From Aspidiotus rigidus (Eukaryota > Arthropoda > Insecta > Hemiptera > Diaspididae), in the NCBI GenBank assembly GCA_035079385.1, contig JAVHKY010000082.1, forward strand, positions 496,001 to 560,000: a stretch of 64,000 bases of DNA, written 5' to 3'. Shown here piece by piece: positions 1-11,814 of the stretch. The position numbers were made by a program, and so were the translations under genes. Position 1 is the first letter of the stretch, and every line of letters begins with the position of its first letter. The notes below the pieces were generated by a model. It was not told the DNA's origin, ran no database searches, and saw only the letters and a list, made by a program, of their open reading frames with translations.

Positions 1-340
1 AAAAACTCACCATCTCGCTTATACACCAATATAAGAAAAGCACTCTCATGAATCGCCTTGAGGAAGCTGAAGTAATCGCCACCAAAGTTCAAGAAGGCAA
101 CCTTTTGCTCAACGATTTGGAAGCTACCTTTATTAATCCACTCGTACGTTTCATCAACCGCTTCGAGTCACCCGCCTGACTCATCTTACTCTCGTTTCCA
201 TTTTCGTTTCTTGTTAGTTTTAGTTTTATAGTACTCTTCAATTATTAGTCCTGATGATGATCGGCTTAGATCCGTTCGAAACCGGTCGCGTTCAGAGTAG
301 CATTTGCATTGTACTACATCATATATCTACTCTGTAATAA
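1..340 (+). mobile_element. Penelope-like element, 3' end (truncated by window edge)
   Basis: An open frame enters from the left edge and stops at 177-179. Its last residues follow the pattern of a PLE C-terminus: a MNRLEEAEV segment, then LLLNDLEATF, then a short tail. The PLE copy at 16437-17553 ends the same way (MNHLEEAETV, LLNDLTATF). PLE ORFs carry a reverse transcriptase and a C-terminal GIY-YIG endonuclease; only the end of the endonuclease region is visible here. About 70 bases after the stop comes a hammerhead-like motif, the expected PLE 3' arrangement. The right boundary is approximate, because no target duplication can be checked. Confidence 0.7.
232..299 (+). ncRNA. Hammerhead ribozyme-like motif of a PLE
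   Basis: Core box CTGATGA is at 251-257 and GAAA at 278-281, followed by a GTC cleavage triplet at 285-287. Outer stem I can form between TACTCT (232-237) and AGAGTA (294-299), with c250-g288 next to the core. A GATC/GATC stem can form in the stem II position. The helix III strand ACCGGT (281-286) is self-complementary, which suits dimeric action, as known for the minimal hammerheads of Penelope-like elements. The base pair expected directly after the CTGATGA box looks mismatched, so activity is uncertain. Confidence 0.55.
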
Positions 341-344
341 AAAT

Positions 345-1480
345 TGTTACGTCCGTGGTTCTTTTCTACTTATTCTTACAATACGGATCGTACCTGATGG
401 AAAACTCAATAAATTTTATCACTGTTAAGATTAATTGAATATCATGTTCTTTCTTTTTTTATTTCTGTTGTAGCCACTTGGCGTAATTCGGCATTTTGTG
501 AAAAGTCTGGTCATTTCACAAAATTGTAATATCATCAGAAGCTGTAATAAGATTTTTTACCCCGATGTGTTGGTCATTTAATAAACTGTTCATTTTATTT
601 TTGGCCGATAGTGTACAAAGCATCTTAACGGTATGTAACCCGGTATCTTGAAAACAAGTCTTTGATGTTCTAACTGTCTTTATTGAAATACATTTAGAGT
701 GAATCACAGTTTTTGACAAGTCAGAGATTTTTTTGTATCAGTGAGAGAAGGTGTTGTAAAAAGTACTGGGGTTTGGGGTTTCTCGAAATGTCATTGTAAA
801 TTACCCGTTGAATATTTGATGTCCCCCTGCCAGAAACACCGCACCAGAATTATGTCCCTATTATGTACGTACAAAATATCCCCATTTCCCCCTTGAGACT
901 TTCAATGGATGTTAAAAAGTTATATGCCGTCAAATGTTCAACGGGAGCCGTCCCTCACCTTGTGCCAAACTAATAGCGATGCGCTCATTTTAGGAAAGGC
1001 TTTTATCGTGTAACAGTCGCTGTTATAATACTTCTTCCTTTGAAAATATGTATGTAAATAAGAAAAATACGTACTGACAAAGGTTTTTGATGTGCTATCT
1101 TTAGCGCAAAAAAAAAAAAAAAAACCATTCTATGACGATGTAAATTTAAAAAATCCGCATCTAATGGATTTTCAACATGCTTTCTTCAGCAAAACAAAAA
1201 AAAAATCATCTTCCCATAAACAATAAATTTTCTAGAAGGACCGAAATTTGAACTATAGGGGTGTCCAATTTTAAATTTTCCATTCGAATAGCAGTTCATG
1301 AAATGACTAAATTTGGTCACTTCACGTAATGCTCTCGTTACATCATTTGACTAATGTTGAATGTTTCACGAAATTACCAAAAAACGCGTACAGTACGAAA
1401 TCTTCATTACCGCATCTTTCAAAATTTTCCTCCATACCGAGAGAATAAAATATATGAAAATATCCATACAATGAGGTATG
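345..1480. other. AT-rich stretch without recognised genes
   Basis: Only short frames without family resemblance are present, along with A-runs near 1107 and 1193. I see no splice-flanked exon candidate, RNA gene or clear transposon end. Confidence 0.5.
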
Positions 1481-1995
1481 TATTGAAAAAACACACTCAC
1501 GCAGTCGCGTGAGTAGTACACGACTTTTCTTCTCACAATGCAAATATCATTGAGAGAGTCACTTCTTCTCTTTAGATTGAATACCAATGACCTGTCAATC
1601 AAGCCAAATATTTGTGGAATGAACAATAAAACTCAGTTTATAAATTTTATCACTATAACGTCACATCAATTGATAACAGAGTAAAAATACCTATAATCCA
1701 ATAAGAAAACCTGAATTTTGTTTTAATTTAGGCTAGGAGTCATCCGAAACCTACGAAATGTCTCCAAAAAATTCACTCCCTCTCCCCCTGTCCACATTTG
1801 CTACAGGACTATTACAGTTGTTTCTGCGACCTTTGCAAATTGATATTTCAATAACTCCCAATATGATTAACCGTAACCTACAGAAATCGTATTAAGTCAA
1901 TTTAAAACGCGATGAGGAATTACTATCAATTAATCGTCGAAACAATTGTTGGTACTCATCTTAGGATATGAGACTATAACTTATCTAGGTCTCGA
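1480..1995 (+). repeat. Dispersed repeat family A, copy 1
   Basis: The copy starts near a small palindrome (CACGCAGTCGCGTG region at 1497-1512). It runs through a GTCACATCAATTGATAAC block and a TTTTGTTTTAATTTAGGC block to an ATTACTATCAATTAATCGTC block. The same order of blocks occurs at 4330-4930 (+) and, reversed, at 47170-47605 (-). Partial copies lie at 5290-5570 and 26150-26250. No coding potential was recognised, so this is probably a non-autonomous element of unknown class. Confidence 0.7.
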
Positions 1996-2750
1996 AAAAC
2001 GACGGCTTCCTTATCAAAGTTAAACGAGGAACGCAGGGAACCTGTTTTATGAGTCATATGGTCTATCATATATAGCCCGAGAATCGAAATTTTTCCAAGT
2101 TTTTTGTTGAACGATGCACGGCAAAATTTTCAAAAAATCCCCAAAAAACGACGGCTTCCTTAACGAAGTTAAACGAGGAACGCAGGGAACCTGTTTTATA
2201 AGTTAAATAGGATTTGGTATTGAAAATTCAACGAAGCCTAGACCTAGATAAAGCTAGTATAAAGAAGGCCTAGACGTAAAATAAGCCTAGTATAATGTAG
2301 TTTGAAAGTCCAAGTTTTTCTCAAATCTCGAGCTATTTATGATAGGAGGGAGACTTGGGAAAATTTGTCCCCTATCATATATAGCTCGAGAGTCAAAAGT
2401 TTTCCAAGTCCCTCTTCTATCATATATAGCTTCAGATTCGAAATTTTTTCCAAGTCCCTCTCCTATCATATATGGCGTGAGAGTAGAATTTTTTCTAAGT
2501 CCCCCCCCTATCATATATAGCTCGAGAGTCAAAAGTTTTCCAAGTCCCTCTTCTATCATATATAGCTTCAGATTCGAAATTTTTTCTAAGTCCCTCTCCT
2601 ATCATATATGGCGTGAGAGTCGAATTTTTTCCAAGTCCCCCTCCTATCATATATTCTCGAGATCGAAATTTTTCCAAGTTTTTCGCTGGACGGCGCACGG
2701 CGCACGCCAGATTTCTCAAATAGCCCCCCATAAAACAGGTTCCCTGTTAA
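1996..2750 (+). repeat. Repeat family B with 45-46 bp minisatellite, copy 1
   Basis: A leader containing an ACGACGGCTTCC block occurs twice (about 1999 and 2146), with GGAACCTGTTTTAT following. After it comes an array of imperfect units built on TATCATATATAGCTCGAG plus an AAATTTTTCCAAGTCCC-like half. The array ends near a TAAAACAGGTTCCCTGTT block. Related copies lie at 5575-6000, 24690-25870 and 62585-63240. The long frames through it (for example 2339-2845) follow from the repeat and are not genes. Positions 2143-2520 are nearly identical to the reverse complement of 25423-25800. Confidence 0.8.
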
Positions 2751-3900
2751 AAGTTTATAAAGTCTATCACCGTGACGTCACATCAACTGCGGTGAAAGTA
2801 TTCATAATCCAACAGAGAAACCTGTTTCATCTAAATTTAGACTAGAACTGATCTAACCGTGTCCACCTTGCTATGGGGCTATAACAGTTTTTTCTGCGGT
2901 CTATAAAAATAAATCTAGTACTCCTCTGAATATTCATAATAATTCAATAGGATTGACTGTAACCTATAAAATTGATTCTTAGCTTAGTATTGGTCTAGTA
3001 TACTGAATATGAAGCTGAGTGCCTCAATTCTTAATTTCCAAAAATACATTGGAATCATGTGAAGATTTCTCCAGCCACTCTTCTTTTCGTCCTCTCATAA
3101 ATTGTATTCATGCTCTCATCAGAGCTACTCGGTAATACTAAGAAATTTTTCAAAAAATTGAAAATTTCTCGAGAACTACTTACACGATTCTCAAAAAAAT
3201 TGCAGGTGCACATCTTCAAATATAATAATACTACAATATGACCAAGTTATAAAGAAAAATCCATGGAGTAGCTTTGGAAGTGTTCCGCAGACAAAGGAAT
3301 TCTTCAAAACATTGAAAATTTCTCGAGAACTGCTCATCCAAATTTCATACAAATTACAGGTGCACATCTTCAGAAGTCCCCCTCCTACCATATCGCTCGA
3401 GAGTCGAAATTTTTCCAAGTTTTTTGTTGAACGGTGCCCGGCAAAATTTTTAAAAAATCCCCCATAGAACAAGTTTCCTATTGAAATAGATAATAAATAA
3501 AACCAATCGCCAATGAAACCGGATATTTGTAGAATGAACCACAAAACTCAAGTTTATAAAGTCTATCACCGTGACGTCACATCAGCTGGGGTGAAGGTAT
3601 TCATAATCCAACAGGGAAACCTGTTTTATTTAAACTTAGACTAGAACTGATCTAACCCTGTCCACCTTGCTACGGGGCTATAACAGTTGTTTCTGCGGTA
3701 TATAAAAATTTATATTTCTATTATCGTTCTGAATATTCATAATTCAATGCGATTGACCGTAACCTACAAAATTGATCCTTAGCCTAGCACATATTATTGT
3801 AGTAAAACTTCGAGAAAGTTCAATGCCCCATCCCCTTATCCACCTTGCTGCAGGTTTAATACCTCACATTTCTAGCAAGAAAAGTCGGTAAAAATAAAAT
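2750..3900 (+). repeat. Diverged family A/C/D repeat fragments
   Basis: Two parallel copies, about 2752-2990 and 3550-3790, share a TATAAAGTCTATCACCGTGA block and a CCACCTTGCTA block. Between them, 3160-3480 holds a family C segment (TTTCTCGAGAACTACT-like, ATTGCAGGTGCACATCTTCA-like) and a short family B piece. At 3820-3890 comes the family D terminal motif (AATACCTCACATTTCTAG). These are mosaic, old repeats without coding capacity. Confidence 0.6.
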
Positions 3901-4330
3901 ATATATTGTACCCGAACTTGGTTTACTCGTTAGTCTAACCTAAAATTCCACGTCCTGAGATACCTCAAATCAACTATGAACCACTATCAATTATGTATAC
4001 ATGAAATAAAAATGACGTATAAATCAATAATTAATTAAGAGTGAAATCACCAAGAGAGTCCAGCAGCACACTTGATGAAGAATAAAAAATTGTACTCAAT
4101 CATTCAAACTCAAAGTTTTCACTATCGAGTAAGACTAATAATAATGAAATAAAATGAAAGTGAACAACCCGCCATTGCCACTATCCGTTAAAAAACAAAT
4201 TTAACAAAACCAAAATCCAAGGCTCCAAGGGCTGTGGGAAGCGAGATACAAGGGTACTAAATTTGAATGAAATATCATCGAAAATAAAATTCAACGAACC
4301 CTTGGTGAAGAATGAACCTGTTGAATGATA
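3900..4330. repeat. Repeat-derived AT-rich segment
   Basis: The stretch 3930-4310 reappears in diverged form at 6470-6930. Both contain blocks such as ATCAATTATGTATACATGAA and GAATGAAATATCATCGAAAA. No gene was recognised. Confidence 0.55.
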
Positions 4331-5050
4331 AAAGGTTCTGCATCACAATACACGTACTGATAACAAAGCGCGACTTTTCAACCACAATGCAAAAATCATT
4401 GAGATAGTCACTCCCTCTCTTTAAATTAAATACCAATGACCTGTCCATCATGTCAAATGTTTGTAGAATGAACAATAAAACTCAGTTTATAAATTCAATC
4501 ACTATGACGTCATATCAACTGATAACAGAGTAAAAATACATATAATCCAATAAGGAAACCCGAATTTTGTTTTAATTTAGGCTAGGAATCATCTAAAACC
4601 TACGAAACATATCTAAAAAAAACCATCCCCCTCCCCCTGCCCAAATTGCTACGAGACAAAAACAGCTGTTTCTGCGATCTTTGCAAATTGATATTTCAAT
4701 AACCCCCAATATGATTAACTGTAACCTACAGAAATCGTATAACTCGATTGGAAACGCGTTGAGGAATTACTATCAATTATTCGTCGAAAAAATTGTTGGT
4801 ACCCATCTTCAGATTGAGACTATAACTTATCTAAGTCTCGAAAAACTCTATCATGTAGTTTTGGAGGAGATCCGCGTTTCTGGAAGCATAAATATAGGCC
4901 TATATAAAGAAATCTGATTTTTTTTTCATACTGAAAATAATATAGGGCCTCCAAAGCATCGAGAAAGTTGACTGCTTCTTCCCCCTGTCAATCTGGCTAC
5001 AGATGTAATACCTCACTTTTCGAACTAGAAAAGTAGTTTAAAAAAAAGAA
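4330..5050 (+). repeat. Repeat family A copy 2 with family D end
   Basis: The blocks are in the same order as at 1480-1995 but continue further, through GTTGGTACCCATCTTCAGAT and AGTTTTGGAGGAGATCCGCG. The copy ends in the family D motif (ACCTCACTTTTCGAACTAGAAAAG), a short palindrome around TTTTC/GAAAA. This shows that A and D belong to one composite repeat. Confidence 0.65.
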
Positions 5051-5289
5051 CTCTACAATCATTTTTTCCTATACGTTATTCTTAGCCTAGTATTAGTCTA
5101 GTATACTGTATATTAGGCTGAGTGGTTCAATTCTTCATCACTTCCGATTCCTGGCATCTCTTAAAGCTACCTCCAGCTGTTATTCCTTTCGTGCAGTCAT
5201 AAATTGTATTCACGCCATCATATCACCATTTTCTATGCAAACTCCATCCCTATATTCTTCATCTGGGAATCTAGCTACAAGGAGATCCC

Positions 5290-6000
5290 GAAAAATGAAA
5301 AAAAATCCAATGAGGAAACCTGAATTTTGTTTTGATTTAGGCTAGGAGTCATGTAAAACCTACGAAGCGTCCCCAGAAAATTCACTCTCCCTCCCCCGGC
5401 ATACATTGTTACGAGGCTCTGCGATCTTTGCAAATTGATAATTCGATTACTCCCAAAACCTATACAAAATCGTATCAACTCAATTGGAAACGCGCTGAAG
5501 AATTACTATCAATTATTCGTCAAAAAAATTGTTGGTACCCATCCTAAGATATGAAAATATAACTTAAAGTCTCGAAAAATGACGGCTTCTTTAACGAAGT
5601 TAAACGAGGAACGCTGGGAACCTGTTTTATGACTCATACGGGATTTGATATTGAGAATTCAAGGAAGCTAAGACCTAGATAAAGCTAGTATAAAGAAGGC
5701 CTACACCTACTATAAGCCTAGTATAATATAGTTTGAGAGTCTAAATTTTTCTCGAATCTCGAGCTATATATGACAGGAGGGGGACTTGGAGAACTTTTGA
5801 CTCTCAAGCCATATATGATAGAAGATGGACTTGGAAAAATTCCTATCATATATGGCTCAAGAGTCGAAATTTTTCCAAGTCCCTCTCCTATCATATATGG
5901 CTAGAGAATCGAAATATTTTCCAAGTTTTTTGTTGGACGGCGCACGACAAATTTCTCAAAAAGCCCCCCATACAACAGGTTCCCTGTTAAAAATCCATCC
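5290..6000 (+). repeat. Family A fragment followed by family B minisatellite, copy 2
   Basis: Positions 5290-5570 match the middle of family A. The family B leader (GACGGCTTCTTTAACGAAG) starts near 5581 and leads into about four diverged TATCATATATGGCTC-type units at 5760-5930. The copy ends before a CATACAACAGGTTCCCTGTT block. The order is the same as at 1860-2750. Confidence 0.7.
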
Positions 6001-7020
6001 AGTAGTTTTCGGAGATCCGCGGACAAAAAATTTTTATTTATGCCTAAACATAGGCCTATACGTACAAAGAAACCTGATTCTTTTCAGGCTGGAAGTAAAG
6101 AGGGCCTCCAAAGGGTCGAAATATACTGTATATTATGTAAGTTTCTCAATTCTTTATCACCTCCGATTCCTGGCATTTCTTAATACTATCTCCAGCTGAT
6201 ATTCCTCTCGTGCACTCATAAATTGTATTCTCGCTATCATCACTATTTTCTATGCAAACCCCATCCCAAGATTCTTCATGTGGGAATCCAGCTACAAGGA
6301 GATCCCAAAAAACTAAAAAAATCAATGTCGAAGCCAAAGAAGCAACCAATCACACACCAGTCAACCCCTCATTCCTTCCCTCACGCTTCAACATATTTTC
6401 CAAACGTATTAACAAAATACCTTACTTTTTTAGCTAGAAAAGTAGGTAAACAAAATCGCACTTGCGCCTGATTCACTTGTTAGTCTAACCTCAAATCTCT
6501 CTCGAAAAGCCAGTCCAAATTGAAAATGGTATTTCCATCTCCTGAGTCAACTCAAATCGATCACTATCAATTACGTATACATGAAAAAATGACGTTTAAA
6601 TCAATAATTAATTAATTAAGAATAAAGTCACCAAGGTAGTCTCGCATCGGCACACTTGATGAAGATTAAAAAAAATTGTACTTAATCATTCAAACTCAAG
6701 GTTTTCACTATCGAGTATCACTAATAATAATGAAAAAATGAACAGCCCAACGTTGCCACTATCCGTTCAAAAACAAATTTAACAAAACAAATAAAATTTG
6801 ACAAAACAAAATTCAAGGCTCTAGGGGCTGTAGGAAGCGAGATACAAGGGTACTAAATTTGAATGAAATATCATCGAAAATAAAATTCAATGAACCCTTG
6901 GTGAAGAATGAACCAAGAATGAACCTGTTGAATGATAAAAGGATAGGAAAATCCCCTTCTCGTAACGTAAGCAGCTACTCGCAGCTACGTGTATTTGTAA
7001 TAAGAAGCTACTCGTAATAG
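6000..7020. repeat. Mosaic repeat fragments
   Basis: A GTAGTTTTCGGAGATCCGCG block (6001-6021) and a decayed family D end (6410-6460) flank unrecognised DNA. Positions 6470-6930 duplicate 3930-4310 at moderate divergence. Nothing looks coding. Confidence 0.5.
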
Positions 7021-7177
7021 AGAAAATTTTTTCAAAAAAGTGAAAATTTCTCGAGAACTACTCATCGGATTCTCAAAAAAATTGCAGGTGAACATCTTCA
7101 AATATAATACTACAATATGGCCAAGTTACAAAGAAATCCATCAAGTAGTTTCGGAGGAGTTCTACGGACAAAAAAAT

Positions 7178-7260
<83 letters not shown>

Positions 7261-7400
7261 AAACCGGAAATTTTTTTTATGCTAGTTGCGATCTAGGACC
7301 TCTAAAACGTCAAGAAAGTTAATTGCCCCCTCCCCCCCCCCCATTCACCTCGCTACGGGTGTAATATTTTACTTTTCTAGTTAGAAAAGTCAGTAAAACG
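7020..7400 (+). repeat. Family C/D repeat with (TA)n microsatellite
   Basis: A family C segment (TTTCTCGAGAACTACTCATC, then ATTGCAGGTGAACATCTTCA) runs to about 7180. It is interrupted by about 38 TA units at 7182-7257, and then continues to the family D end (GGTGTAATATTTTACTTTTC, palindromic CTTTTCTAGTTAGAAAAG at 7373-7390). The isoleucine/tyrosine-repeat frame across the TA run is an artefact. Confidence 0.8.
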
Positions 7401-7572
7401 TGTATATTGCATTATAGCATCGATTTCTTGGTAACGTTGAAATAGTATATTACGCTATAAGGGACGGAGGAGAGCGATTTCTATACGAGCGCTTTGGCGA
7501 CCCGAACCGCGGCGAGGGCCGCTATGCAGCGCGAGTATATCGCTTTCCTCCGTTCACGTGTGGCGTACGCTA

Positions 7573-7895
7573 TTTTTCGGTTCACACGAATAAAAACGCA
7601 AATGCGAGATGATCTATAACTAAAATTTTCACTTTTTTATTAGAGCATCATAATATTGTTGATGGAAACACACATAGAATAACGAAATTGTAATTTTCTT
7701 ACAATTAATGAACACAAGGAAAAATTCGAGTGTTATATTTAAAATTATTAAAAGATCAGATAGACCAAGAACACACATGCAAAATGCGCGCATGCGCGCA
7801 ACCTAACTCTTCGAGCCCTAAAGTAAAAAAACGCGTCTTCGCGTCTTACAAAGAAGCACCGAAGGAACGCGTTTTTATTCATGTGAACCGAAAAA
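7573..7895. repeat. 27-bp inverted repeat pair, possible small foldback
   Basis: The left arm 7573-7599 and right arm 7869-7895 are complementary over 27 bases with one mismatch (cores TTCACACGAATAAAAACGC and GCGTTTTTATTCATGTGAAC). The spacer is about 270 bp. The flanks are CG-richer than average. No transposase is present, and no target duplication was found at these ends. Confidence 0.6.
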
Positions 7896-7899
7896 ATTA

Positions 7900-8462
7900 T
7901 TGTCTGACCCTCATAGATAAACAAGACGCATCCACTCTTCATTTAATCAAATAACTTGATCTGTTGAATCAAATATTGTTGAGTTCCAAAGAGGGGGAGC
8001 TTCAGCTAAATTTAGGAATCCGGAAAATATTCCGAAGGTAAAAGTAGACATCAAAGGGAGGGGCTTTGATCTACAGTTTGAGGGCTTGAAAAAATTTCAA
8101 ATCCTAATCCATATACTGAACGTCTATTACACTACATAACAATAAATTGTTTTGGGAAATTAATGAAATGAGATACCTAGTTCATTTCTGGAAGTAGTTT
8201 TTACGCTGAATTCAGTACCGTTTTCCGATGGCACCAGGAGAAAAGAAAATTGTAATTTATATCGCGTTTGTTCCGCTCGCAAATTTTGAATCCAGTAGGA
8301 GAGGCTAGTGACAATATATAGAATACACTAAAAGGTGAACATAGTGTTCTTCACCATAAGAAGTTATGCATGTAGAATCAACTCTACTGCCCTAAATATT
8401 ATTTCATTGACAAAAATGTAGACGATAACAGTTGTACCTTGCTCTCATAATTCATGTTTCAG
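7900..8462. other. Unrecognised AT-rich stretch
   Basis: No gene or repeat structure was recognised. The polypyrimidine tract and AG at its right end (8441-8462) would serve as acceptor for the candidate exon that follows. Confidence 0.4.
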
Positions 8463-8616
8463 ATGAGTTCAACTTCAGATTTGGAGAATTTTTCTCACAT
8501 TTTTACCATTTAGACCAAATCGTATTGATCGGCAAACAGTATCATTTTGTTTTGCAGCCAGAGGGCAGAACCCTTCACCCGACTTCGCAAATAGGTCTCA
8601 ATCTAAAATCTAGATG
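8463..8616 (+). CDS. Candidate orphan exon of an unidentified gene
   Basis: An open stretch of 154 bases sits between a good acceptor (pyrimidine-rich tract, TTTCAG at 8457-8462) and a strong donor (ATG|GTAAGA at 8614-8622). Translated with two bases in the first split codon, it reads EFNFRFGEFFSHFYHL, then DQIVLIGKQYHFVLQPEGR, then TLHPTSQIGLNLKSR. It has the mixed composition of a real protein segment, unlike the lysine/asparagine/phenylalanine-rich chance frames around it. I do not recognise the family. No partner exon is evident nearby, so it could belong to a gene with long introns or be a chance frame. Confidence 0.35.
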
Positions 8617-8635
8617 GTAAGAATGTAATAAATTT

Positions 8636-8671
8636 CAATAATAATGATAATAATAATAAATAATAATAATA

Positions 8672-8705
<34 letters not shown>
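8636..8705. repeat. (TAA)n microsatellite
   Basis: A run of TAA/ATA units of about 70 bp with a few interruptions, 20 bp after the candidate donor at 8617. Confidence 0.9.
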
Positions 8706-9390
8706 GTATATTATTTTTTCTAACGAATTTGATGGTTACCTTGACTGGTCTGCTTAGTTTTTCCGCATGACGTCATGCCGTAATCTAATAAGTAGGTATT
8801 ACGAAGTCTCATGATTTATGAATAATAATGATTCTGTAGTCTACCTCCTAAATTATTGAATTGTGGTAGTAAATTAAGTTATTTTACAAATATCTGTTGT
8901 ATTCCCAGAAAGAAAAAAAGGTTTACTCACAGACGCACTTCAAAAATCGTGTTCAAGTTGTAAGGTACCCGTACCAACAAAACATATGATCCACTCTTAT
9001 CACACTTAACCTTTGACCATTATACACACATTGCATCAACATACCGTAATGTTAAGAAGACAACAGAAATTAAAGTATGAGAAATACCGAAAAGTGGCCC
9101 TTGGTTATAACCAGATGATTTTATGAATTTTTTGCTGGAAAAAGGGCTTTTCAAAATCAATTTGTTTGGCTTCACGTTTTTGTCAGTGTAGCGTGCCCAT
9201 GTTATAACCTGGTCAAAGTTATTACCTATCATAATGCCATTACAAGTACAACTCGACCACAACATACGGACCTATGCATTTTTGTACACCACGCGTGCAT
9301 AGACAAACAAATAAAAACTGTACAAATACACCGCATCATAATCAATGTAAGTACAGTAATGTAATTTATTTTTAAATAAGGTACTTCGTT
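8706..9390. other. No recognised gene
   Basis: Mixed AT-rich DNA with short frames only. It may be intron of the minus-strand candidate gene whose exon ends at 9396. Confidence 0.4.
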
Positions 9391-9395
9391 CTTAC

Positions 9396-9632
9396 CGCTG
9401 GCTGAATTGAAAAAGATGACGAGCCTTGGTCAGCGACCAAAGGTAATGGTTGACTGCCGTAAGGAGAGTACCTAGATTGGTTCGCTCTGGAATTTTCCCA
9501 GCTATCCATCAGTGGTGGCTTATTTCGATAACTTCTTTTTTCTTTTTCTTTAGTCAAGAAACAGACGCGCAACAACCGAATACAAAAAATAAAAAATAAT
9601 AAAAAAATAAACACTGCAAATACTAGGCACTA
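9396..9632 (-). CDS. Candidate exon of an unidentified single-pass membrane protein
   Basis: On the minus strand the frame begins after a possible acceptor (TATTATAG or TTTGCAG, 9616-9636). It encodes a hydrophobic run (FAVFIFLLFFIFCIRLL) followed by basic residues (KEKEKRSYRNK) and a polar tail (MDSWENSRANQSRY, then SSSFSIQPA). It ends at a good donor (CAGCG|GTAAG, complement of 9391-9400). A membrane anchor with a positively charged cytoplasmic start is typical of a type I or III membrane protein, and a CG-rich region upstream (10400-10930) could be its promoter side. I cannot name the family, and the exon start is uncertain. Confidence 0.35.
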
Positions 9633-9639
9633 TAATAGA

Positions 9640-10569
9640 TGCAGCACATCAACGCGTTATACTTATTGCACACATTCCGATCGAACTACCCTTACACACA
9701 ACACGTATCCACAAAAAATGCTGCGGCCGGCGCCGCTGCAACCGCATTGTCGCATAATTTCAGCGAGGACGAACTCATCACAATCATCGAAAAAATTGGA
9801 AACGCGACGCGTAATAATGACGTATAGCATTCATACTGAATAAGAAAATTGAAAAGGGAATGAATTCATCGAAAAATAATAGATGTACGAGTAGTTTAAA
9901 GCTTGTAGCGTCGAATAAACAATTGAGAAGAGGCTTGTCTTTGAAATCGTTGATGGGTAAATTAGCGATAGGACTCAAGATTAGGTGGTAGGTATTTATT
10001 TCCTATATTATATATCGAACTTGGCGGTGAACTTTTTGCAAAATCACTCGCGACTATGGTAATAATAATTTCTCGGCTAATCACACAATGACGGCAATCT
10101 GGCATGGCAGCGCAACGACACATAGGTAAGAACTTGGATATTATTGTGTTCATATTATAAGACTGCGTTTTCTCATCCTGGCCACTTGTGATACACGCTA
10201 CGAAATTCAGCTCGACGTTTCTGATTAACACAACGACGTAAACCATCACCTCAAGACCATATATTATCCGCTGCCGCTGTATCACAAAAACTAATCAGAA
10301 CGCGCACGAAAAAAATAAATTAGCTATGGAAAAAATACGAAGGCTTAGGTAAAGGTAACTGAGTAAGAAATCATTGAGTAGATTTAGTATAACCAACGAG
10401 CGATTTCAAAAACGCACTACTGCCGACTATTTTCACGAATATAACTACGAATAAATTGAATTGAACAATTAGCACCCACACGTACGCTCGTTTCGTTACT
10501 GACTGCTGCGTTGTATTGTGTTTGCATACTGCAGGCTGATGCTCCGTCCGTATCATCATCACATACTCG

Positions 10570-10602
<33 letters not shown>

Positions 10603-11800
10603 CGAGCAGGTAGAGAGGGCAGTGATATACATTACTAGCACATACACACGCACGCATACGGATTAGGCGATCGTCGTAAACGTTGATGTAGTACATTTAT
10701 GCACGTGAAAACTAGAAGATTGGTCCGTCGTTACGACCGCTGACACCGCCAAGCAACGAGACCTGTTACCTACACCACTCTTGCTCATTGCCAATGAGTA
10801 GCAAGGGGCCGACCGGGCGGTACAACGACGTACGCACTGCCTGCTGACAACTTCTCTTATTGTGGATGAGATTTCTACAAGGTAGTAACTAATCTGAAAG
10901 TTCCCGAAACGGGACGAACAAAAAAGCCAACCTACACGTACAGTATTACGCATCTTCTTCTTTTTCCGTCTTCTTCTTTGCTCTTGCGTTATAACTACGG
11001 CGACCAGATTTTTTTTTTTCAAGAAAGAAATACTTTTTCCAAAATTCACGATTTAAAGCGAAAAAACTGAAGAAAAGAAAAAAAAAAAAAAAAAGACAAA
11101 TGATGACATGAAGATTTTTTTCTTTTCCAAAAAAGTAGCGCATGTTTCCAAAATTAATAGTTTATGGAAAAAAAGGAATAAAATGGGGACTGAAATAAAT
11201 TGAAAATATTAAGATTTGATGAAATATCCGTGTGTGCAAGCCGATAGCCGAATTTCGACTACATACATCATTCTCTTAAAAAGCGGAAAAAAGTATAAAA
11301 AAGAAGTACACTTGGAAGTACAGATTTTATGGAAGTACATTCAGCTAAAAATAAGTACTGTACTTCCAAAAGGAGTACGACTGGTCACCGTATATAACTA
11401 CTGAATAAAATACTACAGTCTTCCAAGACTGTGCAAGGGCGGATTTGGCAATGACGAGAAAGGCACAAGAAAGGTTGTTATCAGGAAAGATTTAGGCCAA
11501 CCACGCCTTGTTGCACATGGTCTTAGTAAGCAGGAGTGTTGTGAGGCCATTTTCATGCGGTGATGATTCTTTGCATTCATTTTGGGCGCACGTAAACTGC
11601 ACACAATTTTAAAAAAAAGGATTTTTTCTTGAGTAAACTGCACACGTAAGAAGTAGGTGCGAGACGAGTCGTAAAAATAAGTGATTCATGATTCGTTAAC
11701 TAGATAAATTCCTTACTTAAAAGGGAATCATCGTTTAGTACTCTCTGTGACGAGGCTGCGTGTAAACTTTGGGCAACTTTCATCAACAACGCGTTATCGA
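9640..11800. other. CG-richer region with microsatellite; no firm gene
   Basis: The stretch 9700-10930 has many CpG dinucleotides compared with the surroundings. It holds a (GAC)n tract at 10568-10601 and pyrimidine-rich, A-rich tracts at 10940-11100. Minus-strand frames at 9962-10285 and 10663-11049 lack splice support or family resemblance. It could include a promoter and 5' exon for the minus-strand candidate gene. Positions 11290-11380 show short GAAGTACA-type direct repeats. Confidence 0.35.
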
Positions 11801-11814
11801 TGGCGACTTTGAAT

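Noticed and set aside
2302..2845. Overlapping long frames on both strands (also at 24830-25656 and 62959-63247)
   Set aside because: They are translations of the 45-46 bp minisatellite in several frames. Its period keeps one frame partly open by chance.
7040..7285. Frame with a long Ile/Tyr repeat
   Set aside because: It is the translation of a (TA)n microsatellite.
9962..10285. 107-codon minus-strand frame with cysteines (MCRCAAMPDCRHC)
   Set aside because: No good donor or start context. The hydrophobic start is interrupted by charged residues. It could still be a 5' exon but cannot be supported.
10663..11049. 128-codon minus-strand frame in CG-rich DNA
   Set aside because: Lys/Arg-rich low complexity at one end, no splice sites or family pattern that support it.
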